Shown in pieces: positions 35,776-44,282 of a stretch of 64,000 nucleotides of DNA. The translations under genes were made by a program, and so were the position numbers. How positions within the stretch are numbered: the first letter of the stretch is position 1; each line of letters begins with the position of its first letter. A model generated the notes under the pieces. The model was not told the DNA's origin and ran no database searches. It saw nothing but the letters and a program-made list of their open reading frames with translations. This DNA comes from Flavobacterium petrolei (GTDB lineage: Bacteria > Bacteroidota > Bacteroidia > Flavobacteriales > Flavobacteriaceae), in the NCBI RefSeq assembly GCF_003314435.2, contig NZ_QNVY02000001.1:806001-870000 (forward strand). Direction: 5' to 3'.

Positions 35776-37092
35776 ATGGAATTAAAAGAAAAATTACTAT
35801 CGTCTTTTATGGCTTTCGAAGAGCGTGTGGATGTTCACTCTGAACTTCATGACGTGAGAACCGCCGCCATAAAAAACTTTGAAAATAAAGGTTTCCCAAC
35901 CAAAAAAGACGAAGCTTGGAAATATACTTCGCTAAATGCCATCTTAAAAAATGACTTTACCGTTTTTCCAAAACAAGAAAATGCAGTTGAATTCAACCAT
36001 GTAAAAAAATACTTTTTACACGAAATAGACACCTATAAAGTAGTGTTTATTGATGGCGTTTTCAGTTCGCATTTATCGTCAACCACACACGAAGGAATTG
36101 ATGTTTGCTTGATGTCATCGGCATTGACCAAACCAAAATACAAAATGGTTATTGATACTTATTTTAACCAAATTGCCAACAAAGACGAAAGTCTGACTTC
36201 CTTGAATACGGCTTTTGCTATTGAAGGAGCGTATATCAACATTCCGAAAAGTAAAGTGGCCGACAAACCTATTGAGATTATGTATTTCTCAACAGGAAAT
36301 GAAGCAGCTCTTTTAGTTCAGCCGAGAAACTTAGTGATTGTTGGGGAGAATTCTCATGTTCAAATTATTGAGCGTCATCAAAGTTTAAACGAAAATCCGG
36401 TTTTAACGAATTCTGTTACCGAGATTTTTGCTCAAAAACGTGCTATCGTTGATTATTATAAAATTCAAAACGATACGCTTGAAGCGAATTTAATAGATAA
36501 TACGTACGTTTCTCAACAAAAAGAAAGTCACGTTTCGGTTCATACCTTCTCTTTTGGAGGAAACTTAACGAGAAACAACTTGAACTTTTATCACTTTGGG
36601 GAACGATTGACAAGTACATTAAACGGAATCACGATTATTGGTGAAAAACAACACGTAGATCATTATACTTTAGTGAAACATGCGGCTCCAAATTGCGAAA
36701 GTTTCCAAGATTATAAAGGAATCTATTCTGATCGTTCTACGGGAGTTTTCAACGGAAAAGTCTATGTAGAAAAAGACGCTCAAAAAACAAATGCGTTCCA
36801 AAAAAGTAACAATATTTTATTGAGCGACAAAGCGACAATAAATGCAAAACCACAATTGGAGATCTTTGCCGATGACGTAAAATGTTCTCACGGTTGTACC
36901 GTTGGACAATTAGACGAAACCGCAATGTTCTACATGCAGCAACGCGGAATTCCTAAAAAAGAAGCCAAAGCGTTATTGATGTATGCGTTCTCGAATGCCG
37001 TTATTGAAAACATCAAAATACCAGAATTAAAACAACGCATCACCAAAATTATCGCTACAAAATTAGGCGTGAAATTGGGATTTGATTTGTAA
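35776..37092 (+). CDS. sufD: Fe-S cluster assembly protein SufD
   Basis: 438 residues, normal length. Typical segments: TKKDEAWKYTSL near the N-terminus, YYKIQNDTLEANLIDNTYV in the middle, and the SufB/SufD core motif KCSHGCTVGQLDETAMFYMQ near residue 377. SufD pairs with SufB in the SufBC2D complex and is needed for iron entry. It ends 24 bases before a strong terminator, so the first suf transcript (A-B-C-D) stops here. Confidence 0.96.
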   Translation: MELKEKLLSSFMAFEERVDVHSELHDVRTAAIKNFENKGFPTKKDEAWKYTSLNAILKNDFTVFPKQENAVEFNHVKKYFLHEIDTYKVVFIDGVFSSHLSSTTHEGIDVCLMSSALTKPKYKMVIDTYFNQIANKDESLTSLNTAFAIEGAYINIPKSKVADKPIEIMYFSTGNEAALLVQPRNLVIVGENSHVQIIERHQSLNENPVLTNSVTEIFAQKRAIVDYYKIQNDTLEANLIDNTYVSQQKESHVSVHTFSFGGNLTRNNLNFYHFGERLTSTLNGITIIGEKQHVDHYTLVKHAAPNCESFQDYKGIYSDRSTGVFNGKVYVEKDAQKTNAFQKSNNILLSDKATINAKPQLEIFADDVKCSHGCTVGQLDETAMFYMQQRGIPKKEAKALLMYAFSNAVIENIKIPELKQRITKIIATKLGVKLGFDL

Positions 37093-37115
37093 TCCAATTC
37101 AAGAAGTTAAATAGC

Positions 37116-37152
37116 AACCCTGTCAGAGTTTTGAACTCTGACAGGGTTTTTT
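37116..37152. terminator. Strong terminator after sufD
   Basis: 15-bp perfect arms AACCCTGTCAGAGTT / AACTCTGACAGGGTT around a TTG loop, followed by TTTT. The same fold on the other strand can end the serine hydrolase transcript. Confidence 0.9.
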
Positions 37153-37180
37153 AATATGACAAGGTTTTTTATTAATATGA

Positions 37181-38527
37181 TTATTTCTTCACACTTTCAA
37201 TAATCCCTTTCAACATTCCATTAAAATCAAAATTAGACTCTTCCTTCAAGCCCATTCGAACAATCACTAAATCAAGTGACGGAATAATCGCTACCATTTG
37301 CCCTTGAAAACCGCTGCAGTAGTACATATCTGTTGGAACATCGGGAAAATGTCCGCCGGCATTGAGCCAAAAGTGTCCGCCATATCTTCCGTTAGAAGTA
37401 TTCGTAGGAGTTGCGGTATATTTTGCCCAACTTTCGTTGAAAATTTGTTCTCCATTCCAGTTTCCTTTGTGCAAATACAACAACCCAAATTTAGACCAAT
37501 CTCTCGTTGTAGCCCAACCGTAGGATGAACCTACGTAATTCCCCACCATATCTGTTTCGATAACCATAGAATTCATTCCGATTTTATCTATTAAATCTGT
37601 ATACCAAAAATCTAAATATTCTTGAGGTGTTTTGAACTGCTTGCGCAAAATCCCTGAAAGTAAATTCGTGGTTCCCGAAGAATAATTCCACCGCATATTG
37701 GGTTTAGATTCCGCCGGTTTTTCTAATTGTACGCGAGTCATATCTTCGGCTTGAAAAAGCATTTGAGTTGCATCACAAATTTTATCGTATTTCTCTTCCC
37801 ACTCTAAACCGGAATTCATGTGCAGCAAATCATTTGTGGTGATAATTTTACGTTCATCATTTTGCCATTCCTTAATTGGCGCAGGATCATCAATATCAAA
37901 TTTCCTTTGTTTCTCCAAAATTCCAAACATAGCGCTGGTAATGCTTTTGGTCATGGACCAGCCTAATATTCTACTGTTTTTATCAAAACCGGTATCATAC
38001 TTTTCGGCTATGATTTTGTCCTTATAAATCACCAATAGGGAACGCGTTCTCTTTTTCAATTCTCCTTTTGCATCAAAAGCATTGGCGACAGCCGCATTCA
38101 ATTTAGTATAATCAACATTAGCAAAAATGGTGTCTTTAGGTTCATTATTTCCATACGGAAAAGGTAAATTGTTATTCAATTTTGTTCTTTTGGGAACCAA
38201 ATACGGTTTTGAAACATCAAAATCATCGTTGATTAAAGTCGCTCCCAAACCTTCACGGTAAATTGCTTTTCGTTCTTTCAAACCATAAACCGAAGCAACG
38301 GCAAACTTTCCGGCATCTTCAATTTTGTTTTTGGCCAAATCAATCATGTCAATATCATTGTCGCCTTTCTCAATCATTTCTTGCGAACGATTATCAATAA
38401 AATGACCCGAAGCGATACTTTTGGCTGAAAAGCCAGAAATTAAATCCAGTTTTGGATAAGTAGTGAACCCAACATAAAAGATTCCGATAAAAGAAGCAAA
38501 ACCAACGAACTTGAATAATTTTTTCAT
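37181..38527 (-). CDS. Beta-lactamase-like serine hydrolase
   Basis: 448 residues with an N-terminal membrane or signal segment (residues about 4-22). The class C beta-lactamase / penicillin-binding fold is shown by S191-x-x-K194 (LGWSMTKSI) and the second motif Y-S-S (MRWNYSSGTTN). The third motif is near GGHFWLNAGG. Such proteins are often esterases or D-amino-acid peptidases; resistance is not implied. It lies on the opposite strand between sufD and sufS and has split the suf operon into two transcripts. Confidence 0.85.
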   Translation of the reverse strand: MKKLFKFVGFASFIGIFYVGFTTYPKLDLISGFSAKSIASGHFIDNRSQEMIEKGDNDIDMIDLAKNKIEDAGKFAVASVYGLKERKAIYREGLGATLINDDFDVSKPYLVPKRTKLNNNLPFPYGNNEPKDTIFANVDYTKLNAAVANAFDAKGELKKRTRSLLVIYKDKIIAEKYDTGFDKNSRILGWSMTKSITSAMFGILEKQRKFDIDDPAPIKEWQNDERKIITTNDLLHMNSGLEWEEKYDKICDATQMLFQAEDMTRVQLEKPAESKPNMRWNYSSGTTNLLSGILRKQFKTPQEYLDFWYTDLIDKIGMNSMVIETDMVGNYVGSSYGWATTRDWSKFGLLYLHKGNWNGEQIFNESWAKYTATPTNTSNGRYGGHFWLNAGGHFPDVPTDMYYCSGFQGQMVAIIPSLDLVIVRMGLKEESNFDFNGMLKGIIESVKK

Positions 38528-38615
38528 AGAAAACTAATTTGAAGCAATTTAATAAAAAAGAACCACATTTTTGAACCAATACCGAATTGAGAAAATCAAG
38601 TTTTATTAACAAGTG

Positions 38616-38650
38616 TTTGCTAAAAATTAATTCCAATTTCACTACTTTTG
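38616..38650 (+). promoter_or_regulatory. Promoter of the sufS transcript
   Basis: TTTG (38616-38619), 23 bases, then TACTTTTG (38643-38650). The spacer is at the long end of what is seen. The leader is about 110 bases long. Confidence 0.6.
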
Positions 38651-38651
38651 T

Positions 38652-38670
38652 ATTTAGAAAAATTCTAAAT
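38652..38670. promoter_or_regulatory. Palindromic operator overlapping the sufS transcription start
   Basis: ATTTAGAA AAA TTCTAAAT is a perfect 8-3-8 inverted repeat directly after the -7 element. The core TTAGAAA-A-ATTCTAA is one mismatch from a 7-1-7 Fur/PerR-type box. Binding here would block transcription. Control by iron or peroxide fits Fe-S assembly genes, but the regulator is inferred. Confidence 0.6.
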
Positions 38671-38765
38671 AATGAAAGGCTAATTTCAACTTAGTCTGTC
38701 AAAAAAATGTTGAATATTGGCAATCAATTTGACCCATAAAAACATTAAAAAAACAAGCCGACAAA

Positions 38766-39980
38766 ATGTTAAACATTAATAAAATTAGAGCCGACTTCCC
38801 TATTCTTTCACAAAAAGTAAACGGAAAACCATTGGTTTATTTCGACAACGGAGCCACTTCGCAAAAACCACAAGTGGTGATTGATGCGATTTCAAAATAT
38901 TATCAGGAAATCAACGCTAATATTCATCGTGGCGTTCACACGTTAAGTCAATTAGCAACTGATGCGTACGAGATTTCACGCGGTAAACTTCAAAGTCATA
39001 TCAATGCAAAATTTGCCCATGAAGTACTTTTTACTTCGGGAACAACGCATGGAATCAATTTAGTTACTAATGGATTTGCTTCGATTTTGAAACCAGGTGA
39101 TGAAGTTTTAGTTTCGGCATTGGAACACCACAGCAATATTGTGCCTTGGCAAATGTTGTGCGAGAAAACGGGAGCGACTTTGCGAGTTATCCCAATGAAT
39201 CTTGATGGCGAATTGATTATGTCAGAGTATGACAAATTACTTTCGGATAAAACCAAAGTTGTTACCGTAAATCATATTTCGAATGCTCTTGGAACTGTCA
39301 ATCCAATTAAATATATGATTGACAAAGCACATGAAGTTGGAGCGGCGATTTTGATTGACGGAGCGCAAGCTGTTCCACACTTGAAACCAGATGTTCAGGA
39401 ATTGGATTGTGATTTTTATGTTTTTTCAGGACATAAAATATGTGGACCAACAGGAACCGGAATTTTATACGGAAAAGAAGCGTGGTTAAATAAATTACCG
39501 CCATATCAAGGTGGAGGCGAAATGATTAAGGAAGTGACTTTCGAGAAAACTACTTATGCTGAACTGCCCCATAAATTTGAAGCCGGAACACCAAATATTG
39601 CTGGAGGAATCGTTCTGGGAACTGCCGTTGATTATATGAATGAAGTTGGTTTTGACAACATTCAACAACAAGAAAAAGAATTACTGGAATACGGAACGAA
39701 ACGATTATTGGAAATTGAAGGTTTAAAGATTTTTGGCACCGCCAAAGAAAAAACTTCCGTAATTTCGTTTAACATTGAAGGTATTCATCCGTACGATATT
39801 GGCACCATAATTGACAAATTAGGAATAGCAGTACGAACAGGCCATCATTGCGCCCAACCCATTATGAATTTCTTTAATATTCCGGGAACTATACGAGCAT
39901 CATTTGCTTTTTATAATACCAAAGAAGAAATTGATGTTATGGTTGAAGCTATTAAAAAAGCGCAACTCATGTTGTCCTAA
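38766..39980 (+). CDS. sufS: Cysteine desulfurase SufS
   Basis: 404 residues, group II cysteine desulfurase. Pyridoxal phosphate binds at K224 (SGHKICGPTG); H121 and D198 hold the cofactor ring. Active-site C362 lies in RTGHHCAQP. It removes sulfur from cysteine and hands it to SufE and SufB. It heads the second suf transcript. All catalytic residues are present. Confidence 0.96.
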   Translation: MLNINKIRADFPILSQKVNGKPLVYFDNGATSQKPQVVIDAISKYYQEINANIHRGVHTLSQLATDAYEISRGKLQSHINAKFAHEVLFTSGTTHGINLVTNGFASILKPGDEVLVSALEHHSNIVPWQMLCEKTGATLRVIPMNLDGELIMSEYDKLLSDKTKVVTVNHISNALGTVNPIKYMIDKAHEVGAAILIDGAQAVPHLKPDVQELDCDFYVFSGHKICGPTGTGILYGKEAWLNKLPPYQGGGEMIKEVTFEKTTYAELPHKFEAGTPNIAGGIVLGTAVDYMNEVGFDNIQQQEKELLEYGTKRLLEIEGLKIFGTAKEKTSVISFNIEGIHPYDIGTIIDKLGIAVRTGHHCAQPIMNFFNIPGTIRASFAFYNTKEEIDVMVEAIKKAQLMLS

Positions 39981-40002
39981 AAAAAATTAAAAATATCAAC
40001 AC

Positions 40003-40434
40003 ATGAAAATTCTATCCTTACTATTTCTGACTATTTTTCTGGGCAACGGTTGCGATAGCGCCAAAGCTCAAGATATTGAAACCGCTGTTATTGAATACAC
40101 AGCCAACACTAGAGGTTTTTATCAAAAAATAACAGTGAAAAATCAGATGCTGACGGTTTCAAAAGACAGAGACGGAAATGATAAACCGGTACCAACAAAA
40201 ATTTCGGATGCCGACTGGAAAGAATTAGTGGATTTTTTTAAAAAGGTGGAATTGGATAGTTTATCCAAATTAAAAGCGCCAACCGAAAAACGTTTTTATG
40301 ACGGTGCGGCTATTGCCAATTTGAAAATCACCTTCAAAGATAAAGCCTATGAAACGAATAGTTTTGATCATGGTTTTCCACCAAATGAAATTAAGAAATT
40401 AGTGAATGCGATAACTTCATTAGCTAAAGAATAA
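40003..40434 (+). CDS. Small hypothetical lipoprotein between sufS and sufE
   Basis: 143 residues with a signal peptide and possible lipobox GNGC near residue 17 (LFLTIFLGNGC). The mature part is a small alpha/beta domain with strands such as GFYQKITVKNQMLTVSKD and AIANLKITFKDKAYETNSF. No family recognised. It starts 22 bases after sufS and ends 23 bases before sufE, so it is co-transcribed with them, yet it is exported while they act in the cytoplasm; a role in Fe-S assembly is not implied. Confidence 0.75.
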   Translation: MKILSLLFLTIFLGNGCDSAKAQDIETAVIEYTANTRGFYQKITVKNQMLTVSKDRDGNDKPVPTKISDADWKELVDFFKKVELDSLSKLKAPTEKRFYDGAAIANLKITFKDKAYETNSFDHGFPPNEIKKLVNAITSLAKE

Positions 40435-40457
40435 AACTGAAATAAATTCAGCATAGT

Positions 40458-40877
40458 ATGAAAATTAAAGAGATACAAGAGGAAATTGTTGATGAGTTCT
40501 CCATGTTTGACGACTGGATGGAGCGTTATGAATACATCATCGAATTAGGAAAAAAACTTCCTTTGATAAAAGAAGAATTCAAAACCGAAAACAATCTGAT
40601 TAAAGGCTGCCAGTCAAAAGTATGGTTGCAGGGGGAACAAACGGATGATAAAATTGTTTTCACTGCCGACAGTGACGCCATTTTGACCAAAGGTATTATT
40701 GCGATATTAATTCGGACTTTTTCCAATCAAAAAGCATCTGATATTCTCGAAGCCGACATGAATTTTATTGACGAAATAGGTTTGAAAGAACATTTATCAC
40801 CAACGCGAGCTAACGGATTGGTATCGATGATAAAAAATATAAAAATGTATGCTTTGGCGTTCAATGCACAGAATTGA
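40458..40877 (+). CDS. sufE: Sulfur acceptor SufE
   Basis: 139 residues, normal length. Sulfur-accepting C51 lies in LIKGCQSKVWL, and helical segments such as ILIRTFSNQKASDILEAD match the family. SufE takes persulfide from SufS and passes it to SufB. The next conserved gene of the cluster (sufT-like) is separated from it by an inserted GxxExxY gene with flanking repeats. Confidence 0.95.
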   Translation: MKIKEIQEEIVDEFSMFDDWMERYEYIIELGKKLPLIKEEFKTENNLIKGCQSKVWLQGEQTDDKIVFTADSDAILTKGIIAILIRTFSNQKASDILEADMNFIDEIGLKEHLSPTRANGLVSMIKNIKMYALAFNAQN

Positions 40878-40882
40878 TTTCA

Positions 40883-40902
40883 AACATATAAGTCATATCA
40901 GT
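40883..40902 (+). repeat. Dispersed 20-bp repeat, unit U1
   Basis: AAACATATAAGTCATATCAG, in plus orientation, 47 bases before the GxxExxY start. It matches U2 (41377-41396) except one base and the reverse complements of U3 (41429-41451) and U5 (41510-41532) with few changes. Confidence 0.8.
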
Positions 40903-40948
40903 TTTTTTAATTCAAATTAACATACACTAACTTTACCAACTTAAGCTG

Positions 40949-41368
40949 ATGACTATAAACATAACGAGGAGTTATCTAAAAGATTTAGTGTATCAGGTTA
41001 ATGGAGCAGCAATTGAAGTTCATAAAAGTATAGGTCCGGGTCTACTGGAATGTGTTTATCATCAATGCCTAAAAAAAGAATTAGAATTACGGAAAATAAA
41101 TTATTCTTCTGAATTACTGGTCCCTTTAAAATATAAAGGACATGAATTAGAATCTAAATTGCGATGTGATTTATTTATAGAAAATGCTCTTGTTGTTGAA
41201 TTAAAATCGGTAAGTGAAATAAACCCGATTTATGAAGCACAATTACTTACTTATATGAATTTATTAAATGCGCCAATTGGTTTATTGATTAATTTTAATG
41301 TGAAAAATATTTTCTACGAAGGTCAAAAAACAATGGTGAATGAATTATATAGGCGGCTTGAAGACTAA
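40949..41368 (+). CDS. GxxExxY protein (PD-(D/E)xK_3 family)
   Basis: 139 residues. The name-giving motif is G31-L-L-E34-C-V-Y37 (GPGLLECVY). A nuclease-like core follows with D74 and E84-x-K86 (RCDLFIENALVVELKS), the D...ExK pattern of the PD-(D/E)xK superfamily. The full active-site pattern suggests an active nuclease, though no target or role is established for this family. It lies between sufE and the sufT-like gene and is bracketed by copies of a 20-bp repeat, as if inserted as a unit. Length is normal for the family. Confidence 0.85.
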   Translation: MTINITRSYLKDLVYQVNGAAIEVHKSIGPGLLECVYHQCLKKELELRKINYSSELLVPLKYKGHELESKLRCDLFIENALVVELKSVSEINPIYEAQLLTYMNLLNAPIGLLINFNVKNIFYEGQKTMVNELYRRLED

Positions 41369-41376
41369 AAAAAATT

Positions 41377-41532
41377 AAACATATAAGTCATATAAGCAAA
41401 TTAGATGAATGTTTTACTTTGAACAAAGAAACTTACATGACCTATATGTTTTAAAAATATTAAAAACTAAAATAAAACTTACACATACTTATATCTTCTT
41501 TAAAAAGAGAAACTTATATGACTTATGTGTTT
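41377..41532. repeat. Cluster of 20- to 23-bp inverted repeats after GxxExxY gene (U2-U5)
   Basis: U2 (41377-41396) AAACATATAAGTCATATAAG is plus; U3 (41429-41451), a degenerate U4 near 41475 and U5 (41510-41532) are in the opposite orientation (AAACTTACATGACCTATATG; AAACTTATATGACTTATGTG). U2 and U3 can fold into a 20-bp hairpin. The same words recur six times at 62751-63104. Together they fill the 180-base gap before the sufT-like gene. Confidence 0.85.
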
Positions 41533-41549
41533 AAAAAACAGACAAAATT

Positions 41550-41873
41550 ATGACACAAGAAATAGACACCACTGAATTAGGAGAATCAATCGTAAAAATA
41601 TTAAAGACCATTTACGATCCGGAGATTCCTGTAGATATTTACGAATTAGGATTGATTTATGACGTGATGGTTAATACAGATTATGAAGTGAAAATCCTGA
41701 TGACACTTACCTCTCCAAACTGCCCGGTTGCAGAAAGTTTACCAAGAGAAGTGGAAGAAAAAGTAAAATCATTAGAGAATGTAAAAGATGCGGAAGTAGA
41801 AATTACTTTTGATCCGCCTTGGAGTAAAGATTTAATGAGCGAGGAAGCAAAATTAGAATTGGGAATGCTTTAA
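41550..41873 (+). CDS. sufT: SufT-like DUF59 (MIP18) iron-sulfur assembly protein
   Basis: 107 residues. The DUF59 motif YDPEIPVDIYELGLIYDV and the conserved cysteine loop TSPNCPVAESLP are both present, followed by the typical end VEITFDPPWSKDLMSEEAKLELG. Proteins of this type help deliver or mature Fe-S clusters and are common at the end of suf operons. Its stop is one base before the next start, so the ABC exporter is translated in tandem. Confidence 0.9.
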   Translation: MTQEIDTTELGESIVKILKTIYDPEIPVDIYELGLIYDVMVNTDYEVKILMTLTSPNCPVAESLPREVEEKVKSLENVKDAEVEITFDPPWSKDLMSEEAKLELGML

Positions 41874-41874
41874 A

Positions 41875-43707
41875 ATGGCGCGGACTCAACCCAAATCTTT
41901 AAACGATCAAAAAATTGGACTAAAATCTTCTTTTGATTCGCTTTTTTTTATACCCCGCTTTTTCAAAGAAATTTGGCGTACTAACAAAACGTTATTCTTG
42001 ACATCAGCTTTTTGCAGAATCGTTGCGGCTTTGTTGCCCGTTGCAATTTTATGGGTTGGAAAACTCATTTTTGATGCCATCATACAAATTACAACACACG
42101 GCGAAAAGGATTATTCTGCGCTATGGCATTCTGTAGCAATAGAGTTTATACTCGTCGTGTTATCTGATTTGGTAGGTCGGGCAATTTCACTTACCGATGG
42201 AATTCTTGGAGATCAGTACAATATCAATAGTTCGATTAAAATTATCAAAAAGACTAATGAAATCGATATTAGTCTGCTAGAAAATTCTGAATTTTACGAC
42301 AAGCTTGACCGAGCAAGAACGCAAACGGCAGGTCGTGTCGATTTAATGTCGAATGTTTTAGGTCAGGCGCAAACTACTATTTCTATCTTTTCGCTTGTAA
42401 TAGGATTGATTTATTTTGAACCTTATTTAATTGTCTTATTAGTTTTAAGCATTTTTCCGTCTTTTATTAACGAAGTACGTTTCAGTCAACAACAATATTC
42501 GCTGGCTAGAAGCTGGACTTCCGAAAGAAGGGAATTGGATTACCTTAGATTTATTGGCGCTAATGATAAAACGGCAAAGGAAATTAAGCTTTTTGGATTA
42601 ACTAGCTTTCTGGTCGAAAGATTTGAAACCCTTGCAACGCGCTATTTTAAATTAAATAAATCGCTCGTTGTAAAACGTTCCAGTTATGGGTTTTTATTTA
42701 ATGTTTTAGGATCAATTAGTTATTATGCAGCATATGTTTTTATAATTTACAGAGTTCTTTCGGGCGGAATTACACTTGGTGAATTAACTTTTTTATCCGG
42801 GAGTTTCAATCGTTTAATGAGTAGTCTGCGAGATTTTTTTTCGAAATTTACTCGGATATCCGAAAGCTCTTTATATCTGAAAGATTATTTTGATTTTCTT
42901 GACATTCCGTCCGAAGATAAAAATGAAAAGGAGGTTCCGTTGCCAGAAAAAATCAAAATCGGATTTGAATTTAAAAACGTCTATTTTGCTTATCCGGAAT
43001 CTGATAATCAAATAGTAAAAGACATTAGTTTTGTTATAAAAGCTGGAGAAAAAATAGCATTCGTTGGGCAGAATGGTGCTGGAAAAACAACACTTACTAA
43101 ATTACTGCTTCGGTTTTACGAGCCAACATCGGGTGAAATTTTGCTTGACGGCATAAATATAAATCGATATAATAAGGCCAATTACCAGGAATATTTTGGA
43201 GTCCTTTTTCAGGATTTTTTCAAGTATGAATTTTCAGTGAAAGAAAATATCGCCATCGGCAAAATTGATGAAATTAATGATTACGAACGAATACAAAAAG
43301 CGGCTGAATTGAGTTTGGCCAACGAAGTTGTCTCTGAATTAAAGTATGGCTACGATCAACAACTAGGAAAACGATTTGCCAAAGGTCAGGAACTATCCGG
43401 AGGACAATGGCAAAAAATTGCATTGGCGCGGGCTTACATGAAAAACGCTGAGGTTATGATTCTAGACGAGCCCACATCGGCACTGGATGCCAAAGCTGAA
43501 AGCGAAGTTTTTGAACGATTTATAGGATTAATAAAAGATAAAACCAGTGTAATAATCTCTCATAGATTTAGCACTGTGAGACAGGCAGACCGTATTTTAG
43601 TCTTACAAGAAGGTAAGATCTTAGAATCAGGAACGCATAATGAGTTAATGGAAAATAAAAAATTATATGCCCAACTGTTCACACTGCAGGCTGAAGGCTA
43701 TCTATAA
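41875..43707 (+). CDS. ABC exporter, fused permease and ATPase
   Basis: 610 residues. The N-terminal half has about six membrane segments (about 40-60, 75-100, 155-200, 270-310). The C-terminal ATPase has Walker A GQNGAGKTT, signature LSGGQWQK, Walker B VMILDEPTSALD and switch histidine ISHRFSTV. The layout is a homodimeric type IV exporter half. The substrate is unknown. Its coupling to the sufT-like gene with a one-base gap is unusual and may be accidental or hint at export linked to Fe-S status. Confidence 0.9.
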   Translation: MARTQPKSLNDQKIGLKSSFDSLFFIPRFFKEIWRTNKTLFLTSAFCRIVAALLPVAILWVGKLIFDAIIQITTHGEKDYSALWHSVAIEFILVVLSDLVGRAISLTDGILGDQYNINSSIKIIKKTNEIDISLLENSEFYDKLDRARTQTAGRVDLMSNVLGQAQTTISIFSLVIGLIYFEPYLIVLLVLSIFPSFINEVRFSQQQYSLARSWTSERRELDYLRFIGANDKTAKEIKLFGLTSFLVERFETLATRYFKLNKSLVVKRSSYGFLFNVLGSISYYAAYVFIIYRVLSGGITLGELTFLSGSFNRLMSSLRDFFSKFTRISESSLYLKDYFDFLDIPSEDKNEKEVPLPEKIKIGFEFKNVYFAYPESDNQIVKDISFVIKAGEKIAFVGQNGAGKTTLTKLLLRFYEPTSGEILLDGININRYNKANYQEYFGVLFQDFFKYEFSVKENIAIGKIDEINDYERIQKAAELSLANEVVSELKYGYDQQLGKRFAKGQELSGGQWQKIALARAYMKNAEVMILDEPTSALDAKAESEVFERFIGLIKDKTSVIISHRFSTVRQADRILVLQEGKILESGTHNELMENKKLYAQLFTLQAEGYL

Positions 43708-43716
43708 AAAAATAGT

Positions 43717-44232
43717 ATGGAAGATGAAATAATAAATAAAGTTGCGAATAGTGTTTTGGAAGTTTTCGATCTCGAAGATTATTATCCAAAGGGGATTCGT
43801 GCGCAAATTGACATTTCGCAATGGCTTTTGGAAGGTTTTTTATTGAAAGAAAAAGACTTTAGAGAGGAATTGAAAAATCACGATTGGTTACAATACCAAG
43901 ATCAATATGTAGCTATTCATTGCAGTACCGATGCTATTGTTCCAGCGTGGGCTTCTATTTTGGTTGCCATTCAATTAGCGCCATTTGCCAAGAAAATCAT
44001 CAATGGAACTTTAGAAGATTTAGACGCTTCACTCTATGAGGAATTATTGCCTAAAATTGACTATTCGGTTTATGAAAATAAGCCTGTTATTATAAAAGGA
44101 TGCTCCAGAAAACCGGTTCCAATGCGGGCTTATGTACTTGCAGCACATTATTTACAACCTTTTGCCCGAAGTATTATGTATGGCGAGGCCTGCTCAGCTG
44201 TGCCGTTGTACAAAGCTTCAAAGAAAGGTTAA
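43717..44232 (+). CDS. DUF2480 family protein
   Basis: 171 residues, soluble. It matches DUF2480 as I know it from Bacteroidota: DYYPKGIRAQIDISQWLLEG, YVAIHCSTDAIVPAWASILV and a second cysteine in IKGCSRKPVPMRAYVLAAHY. Two conserved cysteines in hydrophobic contexts might bind metal or a cluster, which is inference. It often sits at the end of suf operons in this phylum, as here, 9 bases after the exporter. Confidence 0.85.
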   Translation: MEDEIINKVANSVLEVFDLEDYYPKGIRAQIDISQWLLEGFLLKEKDFREELKNHDWLQYQDQYVAIHCSTDAIVPAWASILVAIQLAPFAKKIINGTLEDLDASLYEELLPKIDYSVYENKPVIIKGCSRKPVPMRAYVLAAHYLQPFARSIMYGEACSAVPLYKASKKG

Positions 44233-44282
44233 TTTATTGTAATTTTTTTTTACTTTTATTGTAGCACTAAAAATATAAAGTC

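Noticed and set aside
37181..38527. Antibiotic-resistance beta-lactamase
   Set aside because: The S-x-x-K fold is shared by many esterases and peptidases; nothing specific to known resistance enzymes was seen.
40883..41532. CRISPR array, suggested by repeated 20-bp units
   Set aside because: Units are irregularly spaced, occur in both orientations and vary in sequence; no cas gene is in the window.
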